Shown here in pieces: positions 51,580-60,671 of a stretch of 64,000 nucleotides of DNA. The stretch's first letter is position 1, and each line of letters starts with the position of its first letter. The stretch comes from Paenibacillaceae bacterium (lineage in GTDB: Bacteria; Bacillota; Bacilli; Paenibacillales; Paenibacillaceae), in assembly GCA_900766135.1 (NCBI GenBank), contig CAAFUF010000048.1:1-64000 (forward strand), written 5' to 3'. A program made the position numbers and the translations under genes. Below the pieces are notes generated by a model. The model ran no database searches. It worked only from the letters and a program-made list of their open reading frames with translations, and had not been told where the DNA came from.

Positions 51580-53058
51580 TCACTTCTCCTCAATACCGAT
51601 AAATTCATGTTTCAAGGGAATGAAGCTTAAATGCTCATGCTGCATGCTTAGTCCGTTCCCCTGGAATTGAAAGGCAAGCCGATCGTGATGCGGGGAATCA
51701 GGAGGATATACATAAAGTTCAAAGCGGCCGTGATCCAGCCAAACGCCTCGGACCGCCGCCTTTCCTCCGCCAATCAGGTCATTTTCGTTCCATTCACGAA
51801 TACCGGCAATGAGTTGATGCTCTCCCTGGTGATCCCGCCATGTGAAGACGCATCGGTTTTCCTCAAACGCGAAGCCAACCCTTTGCAGGCCTTGTTCATT
51901 GGTTTGGATCCGATAACGCCGATGGGCGGTATTCCAAGGCAAGCTCTCCAAGCGGTCTTGCTCCCCTATTTCCAGCGAAGACAGTTTGCCGATGAGCCGG
52001 TCATATTCGGCAGGAGCCGATGCCAGGCGGGGCTCATTCATGGAAGGAAGCAAATGCCGCCAAACGGCATCCATAACCCCTTGCATATCCTGTAGGCCTC
52101 CGTTCATCGCGATGACGGCATCCTGATCGGGCAAGACGATGCAATATTGGCCAAACGCCCCGTCTCCCCGAAAAGCATGATGGCGGCATCTCCAAAACTG
52201 GTATCCGTAACCCTGGATCCAATCCATGTTTAAGGGCTGTCCTTCCGGAGTTTCAACGGGTGTATTATCAACCTGGCGCGAGCTCGCTTGCTCGATCCAT
52301 TCGGAGGAGATCAACCTGGTCCCGTTCCATACGCCCTTATTCAGCAGAAATTGACCGAACTTGGCAATATCCTCGGTGCGTAGTTTTAGCCCCCAACCGC
52401 CCGTGTTTCCCCCTTGAGGCGCCTCCTCCCACGACGGACGGTCGATGCCTAAGGGCGCAAACAAGCGGGGCTGTAAATAATCCGCCAAACGGCTTCCCGT
52501 AACCCGCTCCACGATGGCTCCCAACACATGGCTTGCTCCGCTGTTATAAAGAAAATGATTGCCGGGAGCCTTTGTTACGGGAAGCTCCATGAACCCTCTT
52601 ACATAGTCGCGGTCGCTCCTGTCGCCGACCCGTGCTTCCGTTAGGTGCTGAAGGAAGTCCCTGGTAGCCCCAAAACGAGCCGTGTCGGTCTCATGACCGG
52701 TCGTCATGGTCAATAAATGCCTGATGCTCATATCCCCTATATTTTCGCTTATCGCGCTACTATCCATCTCCGGAAAAAAGGCTAGGATTCGCTGATCCAA
52801 GGCAAGCCGTCCTTCCTGAACGGCGAAACCTGCCGCGAGCGACGTAAAGCTTTTGGTCAGCGAGTAAACGGCATGGGGAATCTCCGGATGATACGGCTTC
52901 CACCATCCCTCGGCCAGGACATGGCCGTGCCGCATGAACATGAAGCCGTGAAGCTCCAGTTTTCTCTGCTCGATCTCCTCCAGGAAAGACAAGATATCGG
53001 ATGAAGCAACGCCTTGCCGTTCCGGGATGCTTCGAGGTAATGAATTCATGACTGTCAT
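51580..53058 (-). CDS. Serine hydrolase (beta-lactamase class C/PBP-like)
   Basis: 492 residues. The SxxK motif is S66-L-T-K69 (AVYSLTKS), with YNSG as the YxN element. Overall it matches the esterase-like class C family rather than a true beta-lactamase; a C-terminal beta domain follows. No signal peptide is visible, so it is cytoplasmic, which argues against a role in cell wall or antibiotics. ATG at 53058 behind GGAAAGGA. A single AACCGGTT operator lies 28-47 bases upstream, tying it to the LacI regulon. Confidence 0.85.
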   Translation of the reverse strand: MTVMNSLPRSIPERQGVASSDILSFLEEIEQRKLELHGFMFMRHGHVLAEGWWKPYHPEIPHAVYSLTKSFTSLAAGFAVQEGRLALDQRILAFFPEMDSSAISENIGDMSIRHLLTMTTGHETDTARFGATRDFLQHLTEARVGDRSDRDYVRGFMELPVTKAPGNHFLYNSGASHVLGAIVERVTGSRLADYLQPRLFAPLGIDRPSWEEAPQGGNTGGWGLKLRTEDIAKFGQFLLNKGVWNGTRLISSEWIEQASSRQVDNTPVETPEGQPLNMDWIQGYGYQFWRCRHHAFRGDGAFGQYCIVLPDQDAVIAMNGGLQDMQGVMDAVWRHLLPSMNEPRLASAPAEYDRLIGKLSSLEIGEQDRLESLPWNTAHRRYRIQTNEQGLQRVGFAFEENRCVFTWRDHQGEHQLIAGIREWNENDLIGGGKAAVRGVWLDHGRFELYVYPPDSPHHDRLAFQFQGNGLSMQHEHLSFIPLKHEFIGIEEK

Positions 53059-53085
53059 GGAAGTTTCCTTTCCTGTCCAATGCGG

Positions 53086-53105
53086 TATGATAACCGGTTG
53101 ACATA
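53086..53105. promoter_or_regulatory. LacI-type operator (single)
   Basis: TATGATAACCGGTTGACATA is the same sequence as the left operator at 57474. Dyad centre AACC|GGTT. It lies between lacI and the serine hydrolase start, so the hydrolase-kinase-phosphorylase run is controlled separately by the same regulator. Confidence 0.8.
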
Positions 53106-53185
53106 ACGAGTGAAATAAAAGCCGCTGACGTCCGTGCGGCTTGGTCTTGAATGTAGTCTTGCTTTCGCCCCGGCATCCAGCCTTG

Positions 53186-54175
53186 TTAAGTCGTTTCCCG
53201 TTCAATTAAATCGACCGGGAAGGAATTGATTTTGGGCACTTCCTCCCCTTCCAACTGCTTGACGACCAATTCGATGGTGCGTTCGCCCATCTCGCGAATC
53301 GGCTGCCTGATGGTGGTTAACTGCGGCGACACCAACGTAGCCACTTTCACATCGTCGTAACCGATGATTTTGATGTCGCCAGGGATGTGCCTGTTTAACT
53401 GGCGGCAGGCCTGAATGACCTCGGCGGCGATGACGTCGCTGCTGGCGAATACGCCGTCGACTTCCGGATGCTCGGCCAAGAAATGAACCACCTCGCCCGG
53501 ATTGCCGGGCTGATCGCCGTCATTGATCTCCAATTGCAAGTGAATCGGCTCCATGCCGACCGCGGCAAACTCTTCATCATACCCTTGGGCCCTCGCATTG
53601 GCTAATAAGGCCCCATGGTGCGGTCCGCCGATGCCGCGGTAAATATAAGCGGGATGTTGGCAGCCTTTGTCGATCAACAATTTGGCGGCAAGCTTTCCGC
53701 CCAGGAAATTGTCCGATGTGACGATCGGAATATCCTCGGCTACGGTGCGGTCGAAAGAGACGATCGGCAAATTCAAATTTAAATAATGCTCGATTTCCAA
53801 CACCGAACTTCCCATGATAATGGCATCCACTTGATTTTTCTTCAACATTTCAATATATTTGCGCTCTTTGGCGATATCTCGGTTCGAGTTGCATAGCAGT
53901 AGCTTGTATCCCTTTTGGTCGGCATAATACTCCAGGTAATAAGCCAATTCGCTGAAAAAGGGATGGGAAACCGCCGGAATAATCAACCCGATCATGTTCG
54001 ATTTTCGGCGAAACAAGGCGCGCGCCATTTCATTGGGTTGATAGTTTAATTCCTTCATCACTTGGTACACTTTATTGCGCGTCTTTTCGCTGATGTATCC
54101 CCGGTTGTTGAGTACGCGGGAGACGGTGGTTACTGAAACTCCCGCTCTTTCCGCCACATCTTCGATTCTGGGCAT
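53186..54175 (-). CDS. LacI family transcriptional regulator
   Basis: 329 residues. N-terminal HTH (residues 2-47: IEDVAERAGVSVTTVSRVLN, then hinge NEMARALFRRKSNMIGLIIP) and a periplasmic-binding-like sugar domain. The paired AACCGGTT operators before the binding protein and the single one after this gene are its likely sites, the effector being sucrose or fructose. It lies inside the regulon, after the permeases. Confidence 0.93.
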   Translation of the reverse strand: MPRIEDVAERAGVSVTTVSRVLNNRGYISEKTRNKVYQVMKELNYQPNEMARALFRRKSNMIGLIIPAVSHPFFSELAYYLEYYADQKGYKLLLCNSNRDIAKERKYIEMLKKNQVDAIIMGSSVLEIEHYLNLNLPIVSFDRTVAEDIPIVTSDNFLGGKLAAKLLIDKGCQHPAYIYRGIGGPHHGALLANARAQGYDEEFAAVGMEPIHLQLEINDGDQPGNPGEVVHFLAEHPEVDGVFASSDVIAAEVIQACRQLNRHIPGDIKIIGYDDVKVATLVSPQLTTIRQPIREMGERTIELVVKQLEGEEVPKINSFPVDLIERETT

Positions 54176-54249
54176 GAGATCCCACCTTGCCGTTTTTTAA
54201 ACAATTATACCCTTTCCATTCCGTTTTTTCAGCCAAAGGTTGCCATGGC

Positions 54250-55074
54250 TTATTTCAGGGCACCTTCCGTAATTCCTTTAATGATCTGCTTCTGAAGGAA
54301 CAAATAAAGCACCAATACCGGGATGACGGTCATGATCAGTCCAGCCATCAGCGGCGCAAAGTCCACGGAATAAGAAGAGAAGAAATTGAACGTGGAGAGC
54401 GGCAGCGTCCGGTGCACCGGGGATAGCAATACCAGGCTTGGAAGCAAGTAGTCGTTCCAGATCCAGAGGATGTCCAGAACAATCAGGGTGACGAATACGG
54501 GCTTCAGCAAAGGCAATACGATTTGGAAGAACGTCCGCAATCGGGAGCTTCCTTCAATAAAAGCGGATTCCTCCAATTCGAAGGGAACGCCTTTGATGAA
54601 ACCATGGAACGTGAACACGCCGAACGGTACGCCAAACCCCAAATACATAAACAATAAGGTCACTTTCGAGTCTAATAGATCCATATTTCCGTACAACATG
54701 ACCAGCGGAATCATGAGCACCTGGAACGGAAGGGTTAGCGAAGCCAACATCACAAAGAAAATGATGGAGTTGACCTTCCATTTGAACCGGACAAACAAAT
54801 ACCCCGTCATCGCCGAAAAAATAAGAATGATAAAGACCGCTACGACCGTGATGATCAGGGAATTCAAAAAGCCGTGCAGGAAATCCATTTTACCAATTGC
54901 GCTTGCATAATTCCCAAAATGAAAATCCCTAGGGAACGATAGCGGATTTTCGACGAACTGCTGGGTCGATTTGAACGAATTCATGACGATGATCAGAAAC
55001 GGCGTCAGAAAGACAAGTAGGAAAACATAGAGAAGCGCCGTTTTGACCCCCGTTGCAATAGATCGTCCCTTCAT
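54250..55074 (-). CDS. Carbohydrate ABC transporter permease (MalG type)
   Basis: 274 residues, six helices, EAA loop (ELEESAFIEGSSRLRTFFQIVLPLL). MalG branch. Its ATG shares one base with the MalF-type stop (TAATG), so the pair is co-translated. With the neighbouring phosphorylase and kinase, sucrose is the probable cargo. Confidence 0.92.
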   Translation of the reverse strand: MKGRSIATGVKTALLYVFLLVFLTPFLIIVMNSFKSTQQFVENPLSFPRDFHFGNYASAIGKMDFLHGFLNSLIITVVAVFIILIFSAMTGYLFVRFKWKVNSIIFFVMLASLTLPFQVLMIPLVMLYGNMDLLDSKVTLLFMYLGFGVPFGVFTFHGFIKGVPFELEESAFIEGSSRLRTFFQIVLPLLKPVFVTLIVLDILWIWNDYLLPSLVLLSPVHRTLPLSTFNFFSSYSVDFAPLMAGLIMTVIPVLVLYLFLQKQIIKGITEGALK

Positions 55075-55955
55075 TACGACTCCACCTCCAGTTTCTTGAG
55101 CAGGTAAGACTGTGTCAGCGCAATGATTGCGACTACCGCAAACAACACCACCGCTTCCGCTTGGCCTATCCCATATTGGTTGGACAAAAACGCCTTCTGC
55201 ACGATATGATAGGTGGCCAGCTCGGTGGAATTAAACGGTCCTCCCTTGGTTAACGCCAGGTTGATATCGTAGGTCAAGAACGAACGCGAGATGGAGATAA
55301 AGATACAAATCACGGTGGCCGGGATGGAAAGCGGAAGTATGATCTTCCGAATGACCGCGGACCGGTCGGCCCCGTCAATGCTGGCAGCCTCCAGCACATC
55401 GCCGGGCACTCCGGAAAAGCCGGCAATGTAAATGATCATCAGATAACCGATCAACTGCCAGGCTGTCGCGATGACGAGCGCCCAAAATGCGGTATTCGTA
55501 TCCGTCAGCCAGGACGTCGCGAACAATGACCATCCGTACTTATTGCCAAGATAAGGGAGTACCTGGGAGAATAAGGTCTGCCACAAATAACCCAGGACAA
55601 TCCCGCCGATCAGGTTCGGGGTAAAGAAACCCGTCCGCAGCCATTGCTCCCCTTTGGTTCCGGCGGTTAGCGCCAGCGCAATGAAGAAAGCCGCCCCGTT
55701 AGCGATCAAGACGGTAAAAAAGACATATTTGAGCGTAAACCATAATTGGCCGAGGAACACCTTGTCGCTAAATACCTCATAATAATTCGCAAATCCAATA
55801 AGTTCGCTGTTTGCCGTTCGAACATCCCAATTCGTAAACGTCAGATACAAACCGACGAGAAACGGAATAACGACCACGGCGGCGAAAGCAAAAATGGAGG
55901 GCCCGCCGAACAGGAGGAACGTTCCGGCATTGGATAATAAATTTTTCTTCTTCAT
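55074..55955 (-). CDS. Carbohydrate ABC transporter permease (MalF type)
   Basis: 293 residues, six to seven helices and EAA motif (DVLEAASIDGADRSAVIRKI). Typical start LFGGPSIFAFAAVVVIPFLVG. ATG behind AAAGGGG. Partner of the downstream permease; the ATPase is not encoded here. Confidence 0.92.
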   Translation of the reverse strand: MKKKNLLSNAGTFLLFGGPSIFAFAAVVVIPFLVGLYLTFTNWDVRTANSELIGFANYYEVFSDKVFLGQLWFTLKYVFFTVLIANGAAFFIALALTAGTKGEQWLRTGFFTPNLIGGIVLGYLWQTLFSQVLPYLGNKYGWSLFATSWLTDTNTAFWALVIATAWQLIGYLMIIYIAGFSGVPGDVLEAASIDGADRSAVIRKIILPLSIPATVICIFISISRSFLTYDINLALTKGGPFNSTELATYHIVQKAFLSNQYGIGQAEAVVLFAVVAIIALTQSYLLKKLEVES

Positions 55956-56051
55956 GTTGCCGCCCCTTTAATAAACCCGTATTTGATTTCCCATAAATGA
56001 GGCGGGCCGAGGCAAGGCTCCTGCCCGCCGTTCATTGTCCTATCCGATTTT

Positions 56052-57419
56052 CTATTTTCTTCCCTGGTATTCCCAATATTGCTGAACCTCGTCCGCAAGG
56101 CCCTTGCGATCGACTTTGTCGACGAGGTATTTTTGCATCGAAGCCCCCGTCTTGGACCAGTAATCCTGCGGCAGGTAATTGATTACGCCGATATTCATCA
56201 CTTTGCCTTGATCCACGTACTGGGATACCGCCTCAGAGATGATGTTGCTTCCTTTTACTTTGACGTCCTTATAAGGCATGGACAATCCCATCTGCGAAAT
56301 GATCGCTTCTTGCCCCTGATCGCTCGTTACCATCCATTCGATAAACGCTTTTGCCGCTTCCTGCTGCTCCGGCGTCGAACCCGAGTTATCGATGGCAAAC
56401 AGTTTCGGTTCGCTATAGGCGATTTGGCTGTTTCCGTAGTCGTCCGGATTGTTGCTGATCGGAACCGGAATGACGCCGAATTCCTGATCGCGCCCTTCGA
56501 GCGGTCCAACCACGGCCCAAGTCCAATCGCCCATGAAGTAGAAGGCGGCATCGCCTTTGGCGAAATCGGCGCTGTCTTTGTTGTAGTCCGCAACGAGCGG
56601 GTCGTTTTTCCGGGCATTATATTTTTTCAGCAAATCGAAGGTATCCATCAGCCCATTGAATTGGGGGTTATCAATCAGCTTCGCTTCGCCGCTTTCCAGG
56701 GATTCTACGAATTTCCGGTTGTCTTCGACGTTTGCGGACTGCAAGGAATACGCCAAGCCCAGATAATGCGAGCCAAGCGACCAATCCGCTCCATGGATCA
56801 TGACCGGAGCTTTGCCAGCCGCTTCGATTTTCTGAAATAACGCTTCCAAATCATTGCGCGTTTTAATCGAGGCCGGATCAAAGGCGCCCCCGATCGCTTC
56901 TTCAACCGCACGTTTGTTATACAGCAATCCGTAGCCTTGCGCGGTCCACGGAATGCCGAGGAATTTCCCCTCCAGCAGGGCCCCGTCTACTGCGCCCGGT
57001 TTGGTTAGCCCTTCATACTTGGCCTTTTCCGATTCCAAGTCCAGGAAGGAATCCTTATACTGCAAAATGGTGCCCGCGTCAAGATTGGCAATGGTTGCCG
57101 GATTCCCGGAGGCCAACAAAGATTGGAATTTCTCGATTTGCGCACCGCCGATCGGCGTCGGAATCAATTCAACGGTTACGTTCGGGTGAAGCTCATGATA
57201 CGTTTGGAATAATTTCTCGAATACTTCGTTCACTTCGGCCGACGTGTTAAAGAAGGTTAACTTCACTTCCTTCTCCGTTTGTTGCGGTTGTTCTCCGCCT
57301 TGGTTATTCCCTGCGGCAGGAGTATTGCTGTTTGCGTCATTGCCCTTTGAGCATGCCGCTAACAGAGAAAGCAGCAGAACCAGACAAACCGTCACTTTTA
57401 ACCCTTTTGATTTGTTCAA
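56052..57419 (-). CDS. Sugar ABC transporter substrate-binding lipoprotein (family 1)
   Basis: 455 residues. TTG start at 57419 follows GGGGGAAGA; signal peptide with lipobox LAAC (C23). Mature protein begins with a Gln/Glu/Pro-rich linker, then a MalE-type fold. First gene of the ABC operon, directly downstream of the paired LacI operators. Confidence 0.92.
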   Translation of the reverse strand: MNKSKGLKVTVCLVLLLSLLAACSKGNDANSNTPAAGNNQGGEQPQQTEKEVKLTFFNTSAEVNEVFEKLFQTYHELHPNVTVELIPTPIGGAQIEKFQSLLASGNPATIANLDAGTILQYKDSFLDLESEKAKYEGLTKPGAVDGALLEGKFLGIPWTAQGYGLLYNKRAVEEAIGGAFDPASIKTRNDLEALFQKIEAAGKAPVMIHGADWSLGSHYLGLAYSLQSANVEDNRKFVESLESGEAKLIDNPQFNGLMDTFDLLKKYNARKNDPLVADYNKDSADFAKGDAAFYFMGDWTWAVVGPLEGRDQEFGVIPVPISNNPDDYGNSQIAYSEPKLFAIDNSGSTPEQQEAAKAFIEWMVTSDQGQEAIISQMGLSMPYKDVKVKGSNIISEAVSQYVDQGKVMNIGVINYLPQDYWSKTGASMQKYLVDKVDRKGLADEVQQYWEYQGRK

Positions 57420-57473
57420 GACTCTTCCCCCTAATCTTCGTTTTGTATGCGCATTCAAATCGTGGCGCACCTT

Positions 57474-57516
57474 TATGATAACCGGTTGACATATAATGTG
57501 TCAACCGGTTATCATA
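57474..57516. promoter_or_regulatory. Paired LacI operators overlapping the ABC operon promoter
   Basis: TATGATAACCGGTTGACAT (57474-57492) and TGTCAACCGGTTATCATA (57499-57516) are inverted copies with dyad centres 23 bp apart, forming one large palindrome. On the minus strand TTGACA and a TATCAT-like -10 with 17-18 bp spacing lie inside the pair, so repressor binding would block the promoter. Confidence 0.85.
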
Positions 57517-57576
57517 ATTTGTTTTCGTGGCCTCTGGACCGATGGCTATATCACTGCAGTCCATTAATATAGACCC

Positions 57577-57605
57577 GGCCCGAGCGATCCCCGGTCGCTC
57601 GGGCC
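57577..57605. terminator. Perfect GC hairpin, terminator-like
   Basis: GGCCCGAGCGA (57577-57587) pairs perfectly with TCGCTCGGGCC (57595-57605). No U-tract follows on either strand, so it may be a barrier rather than an intrinsic terminator. The rest of the gap to the DUF2306 relic holds nothing recognisable. Confidence 0.5.
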
Positions 57606-57633
57606 AAATAAATCCATTTGTTCATAAGTCTGA

Positions 57634-57891
57634 CTGTACATTACGATTACGGCTTTCGTTCAAATCAAAAAAAAGCGGATCGCCCAGCACCGAAACTGGA
57701 TGATCCGAAGTTACGCCTTTTGCTTTACGAATATGTTCATTCATCTGATCACTTCCCTTCTGCATCAGGGATTGGGGTTCGTCTACTCAACCAGTTATAC
57801 CCTCGGCGTCTACGGCTCCATCATCCTGCTGCTGATCCTTCCGGGGATCGTGATTCGCAAAACCGTGTCAAAAAGAGAGGTTCGTGGCTGA
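57634..57891 (+). pseudogene. C-terminal fragment of a DUF2306-like membrane protein
   Basis: An open frame of 85 codons without a credible start reads IAQHRNWMIRSYAFCFTNMF, then two hydrophobic segments (GFVYSTSYTLGVYGSIILLL, LPGIVIRK). The HRxWMIRSYA signature and spacing match DUF2306 proteins, whose first two or more helices are absent here. An in-frame stop at 57631 marks the break. Translation from the internal ATG at 57700 is possible but no ribosome site is present. Its stop lies in the stem of a terminator. Confidence 0.6.
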
Positions 57892-57903
57892 ACCTCTCTT
57901 TTT
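57870..57903. terminator. Bidirectional terminator
   Basis: AAAAAGAGAGGTTC (57870-57883) pairs perfectly with GAACCTCTCTTTTT (57890-57903) across a six-base loop. Ends the cupin-gene transcript and the DUF2306 relic. Confidence 0.93.
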
Positions 57904-57913
57904 GAGACCCGCC

Positions 57914-58327
57914 TTACTTATTCAAGATTTCCTGTGCCTTGGTTCTGACGAAAGCCAACTCGGCCTCGCTCATGTTGCAGTATTCGCTGTTTTCGTTTGT
58001 GGTGTTGGCGTCTTGGACATACGTCATCACTGTGTCCTTTTGCATAATCGTATAAAACCAGGTATCCTGAGGGATATTGTAAACCTTCCCCGGTTCCATC
58101 TCGATCAGTTCAATCTCGAACCGAGCGTCCTTTCGATCCGCTGCCAGCAGAATCGCTTTGCCGCGGATCAAAATGAACTGTTCATCCGTTTCGCGGTGAA
58201 CTTCAAGGCGATAGATGCCGTTGATGTCGTTATCCGGCTTCCAGTTTTTGATACAAACCAGCCATTTGTCATTTTTGTACACGCATTTGATGCCTTCGCC
58301 TTCATGAATATAGATATCCGCCTTCAT
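57914..58327 (-). CDS. Small cupin-like protein of the Amadori locus
   Basis: 137 residues with a single cupin-like beta barrel (HRETDEQFILIRGKAILLAA; EMEPGKVYNIPQDTWFYTI). Only one clear metal ligand pattern is seen, so metal binding is uncertain. It is the last gene of the run and may be an isomerase or mutarotase-like accessory for the imported sugar adduct; this is inference. ATG behind GAAAGGAA. Confidence 0.75.
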   Translation of the reverse strand: MKADIYIHEGEGIKCVYKNDKWLVCIKNWKPDNDINGIYRLEVHRETDEQFILIRGKAILLAADRKDARFEIELIEMEPGKVYNIPQDTWFYTIMQKDTVMTYVQDANTTNENSEYCNMSEAELAFVRTKAQEILNK

Positions 58328-58363
58328 CGGCTTACCATTCCTTTCGCGTTTCGCAGATAGGTA

Positions 58364-59194
58364 TCAGGATAAGTTCTTTTCAAACCAGGTCAAGGAATCC
58401 CGCATCGCTTTATCCGGATCCAAAATGTATCTTCGATCCAGCAGTTCCAGGCCCAGATATCCCTTGTAATCGATAGCGTTCAGCGCCTTTAACGCCTCGG
58501 CCATGTCGAGCTGGCCTTCTCCCGGAACCAAGTGTCCCCCGGGATTGCCGTCGACGAAATGCACATGGTTTAAATCATCCCCAAGCTCCCGGATGAAATC
58601 GTGGATCGTATCCTTGCCGGTCGTCGCCATGACATCCGTATCCGCCAGCCCTTTCAAATTGGGGCTTCCGACTTCCTGGATCATTCGGGCGATGTCCGCC
58701 GCGCTGTTAAACACGTGCGTGGTGAAGGAGGTAAACGCCTCCACGGGCAGGTAGACGCCTTCTTTTTCCGCCGTTTTGCAGATTTCGCCCAAAGATTCCC
58801 GGATCCATTTCCACGTTTCCGTCTCATCGCCGTCCAAATAGGCGATCCCGGTCGTCACCAGCACCCGGTCGCATTCCAGAAGCGACGCCGCTTCGATATG
58901 CCGGCGGAAAAACTTCACGCTTTGTTTGCGGTAGTCCGGATCGGGGTGGCTGATGCTGATCGGATAAACAAACTGCTCGGGGGTCAGACAAATGAGCTTG
59001 AGTCCGCGTTCTTTGATTTTTTGGTTTAACCGTTTGACCTCATCCAACGTGAAATAGTCCAGGTGAAAATGCGGTCCCGATGCCCATAACTCGATATTCC
59101 GAAAGCCCAACCCGGCAACGGAGTCCAAAAAATAATCCAGGGAATACCTTTTGTAATGATAGTTCGCGGCAGCCACTTGCGAGAGTTGGATCAT
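58364..59194 (-). CDS. frlC: Sugar phosphate isomerase/epimerase, FrlC-like
   Basis: 276-residue TIM barrel (xylose isomerase-like). Residues VEAFTSFTTHV, LADTDVM, HVHFVDGNPGGHLVPGEG and LELLDRRY provide the metal-binding Glu, Asp, His and Glu. It resembles FrlC, which interconverts fructoselysine and psicoselysine, so it may epimerise the Amadori compound before phosphorylation. AAGGAGGCG precedes the ATG. It follows the transporter by 36 bases. Confidence 0.83.
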   Translation of the reverse strand: MIQLSQVAAANYHYKRYSLDYFLDSVAGLGFRNIELWASGPHFHLDYFTLDEVKRLNQKIKERGLKLICLTPEQFVYPISISHPDPDYRKQSVKFFRRHIEAASLLECDRVLVTTGIAYLDGDETETWKWIRESLGEICKTAEKEGVYLPVEAFTSFTTHVFNSAADIARMIQEVGSPNLKGLADTDVMATTGKDTIHDFIRELGDDLNHVHFVDGNPGGHLVPGEGQLDMAEALKALNAIDYKGYLGLELLDRRYILDPDKAMRDSLTWFEKNLS

Positions 59195-59230
59195 CGTCCG
59201 TACGCCTCCTTCATTTATATATCCTGATTC

Positions 59231-60547
59231 TTAAATTAAAACGCTTCCAATTAAGGTAGCAACAACGACAGAGGTCAGGGTGTTGATTAATCCCGGTATC
59301 ATAAAGCTGTGATTGAGCACAAACCTGCCGATTTTGGTCGTGCCCGCAGTATCAAACGAGATGGCGGCGAGGCATTGCGATGCGACCGGCAAAAAGTAAT
59401 TGGCATTGACGGCCATCCACGCTCCGATAATGACGTAGGCAGGCAAGTCGAGCGCAATGGCGATCGGCACCATAATTAACGTCGTGGCCCCTTGACTTGT
59501 CGTCAGGGCGGCGACAATAAACATGATCACCGCAAGCATCCAGGGATAACTATTAACGATCGTAGCGACATGTTCTTGGATAAAAGCGGTTTGTCCGTTG
59601 ATAAAGGTGCTGCTCATCCACGCGAGTCCAAATGCGCAAACCATCGCCAGCGCCCCGGCCCTGAAGATGGGGCCGTTAAGGATCGTTTCAATCGCCGGAC
59701 GGCCAAAGATAATGATGAGCGTAGCGCAAACCAGCATAATAATTTCAATCGTATACGGCATGGATAAGATCGCCGTCTCGCCGCCTTGCCCCCAGGATGG
59801 ACGCAGGTTGTTAAACAGACCCAGGATGACAATCGCCAGAACCCCCAGCAAAAAGAGGACAACCGAAGCTTTCGCTCCTTTGGGAACGGCTTGTTTCTCG
59901 GTTTTCTGTTCCGGTTTGACAATTAATCCTTCCGCGAGCCTCCGTAAATATTCCGGATCCTCCGCCAACTCCTTGCCCTTGCGAATCGTCAGCGCCGCAC
60001 TTACAACAACGCCCAGTAACGTAGCCGGGATGGCAATGGTCAAGATCGTTCCCAAGCCGACCCCAAGGGGAGCCATAAATCCGATCATGGCCGCGGTCGC
60101 CGCCGATACCGGCGAGCAGGTAATGGCCTGCTGGGACGCGATGATACTGTTTGAAATCGGTCGCTCCGGCCTGATCTTGTTCTCGAGGGCCAGTTCGTTG
60201 ATAATCGGCAATAAACTGTAGACGACATGTCCCGTCCCCGACATGAACGTAAATAACCAGGAAATGATCGGAGCGATAATCGTAATATTTTTAGGCGACT
60301 TTTTGAGCATTTTTTCCGCCAGATGGACGAGAAAATGAAGCCCGCCCGAAGATTGCAGCGCGGAGGCCGCCAATACGACCGCCAAAATAATCAACATGAC
60401 ATCGATGGGAGGAGCCGCCGGCTGGACGTGAAAGATGAAGATAAATATAGCCACGCCCACACCGCCGAGCAGGCCCATAAATACGTCGCCTTTTCTGGCG
60501 CCAAAGAAGATGAGCAAAATGATGATGAGCAGTTGAAACCAAAACAT
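59231..60547 (-). CDS. Dcu family transporter (FraA-like, fructose-amino acid uptake)
   Basis: 438 residues with about 11-12 hydrophobic helices and DcuA/DcuB-type conserved segments (FMSGTGHVVYSLLPIINELA; RPERPISNSIIASQQAITCSPVSAA). In Salmonella the Dcu-family member FraA imports fructose-asparagine and is encoded with FraB and FraD. Here a homologue is encoded with a FraB-like deglycase and FrlC-like epimerase, so a fructosyl-Asn/Asp-type substrate is more likely than plain C4-dicarboxylate. AAGGAGGG precedes the ATG. Confidence 0.83.
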   Translation of the reverse strand: MFWFQLLIIILLIFFGARKGDVFMGLLGGVGVAIFIFIFHVQPAAPPIDVMLIILAVVLAASALQSSGGLHFLVHLAEKMLKKSPKNITIIAPIISWLFTFMSGTGHVVYSLLPIINELALENKIRPERPISNSIIASQQAITCSPVSAATAAMIGFMAPLGVGLGTILTIAIPATLLGVVVSAALTIRKGKELAEDPEYLRRLAEGLIVKPEQKTEKQAVPKGAKASVVLFLLGVLAIVILGLFNNLRPSWGQGGETAILSMPYTIEIIMLVCATLIIIFGRPAIETILNGPIFRAGALAMVCAFGLAWMSSTFINGQTAFIQEHVATIVNSYPWMLAVIMFIVAALTTSQGATTLIMVPIAIALDLPAYVIIGAWMAVNANYFLPVASQCLAAISFDTAGTTKIGRFVLNHSFMIPGLINTLTSVVVATLIGSVLI

Positions 60548-60615
60548 GAAGGTTCGCCCTCCTTATGTGATTTTGCCGACTAATCCGATCACTTGCGACG
60601 CAACGCCGCTATTTC

Positions 60616-60629
60616 TGAATGCGCTTACA
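60616..60629. promoter_or_regulatory. Near-consensus cre upstream of the Dcu-type gene
   Basis: Read on the minus strand, TGTAAGCGCATTCA matches the CcpA consensus at all but one position. It lies in the 124-bp gap between kinase and transporter and would repress transcription of the downstream genes in glucose. Confidence 0.5.
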
Positions 60630-60671
60630 AAAAGCCGATTTAAGGTGTCCCTTTTACAGTCGGAGGGTTCT

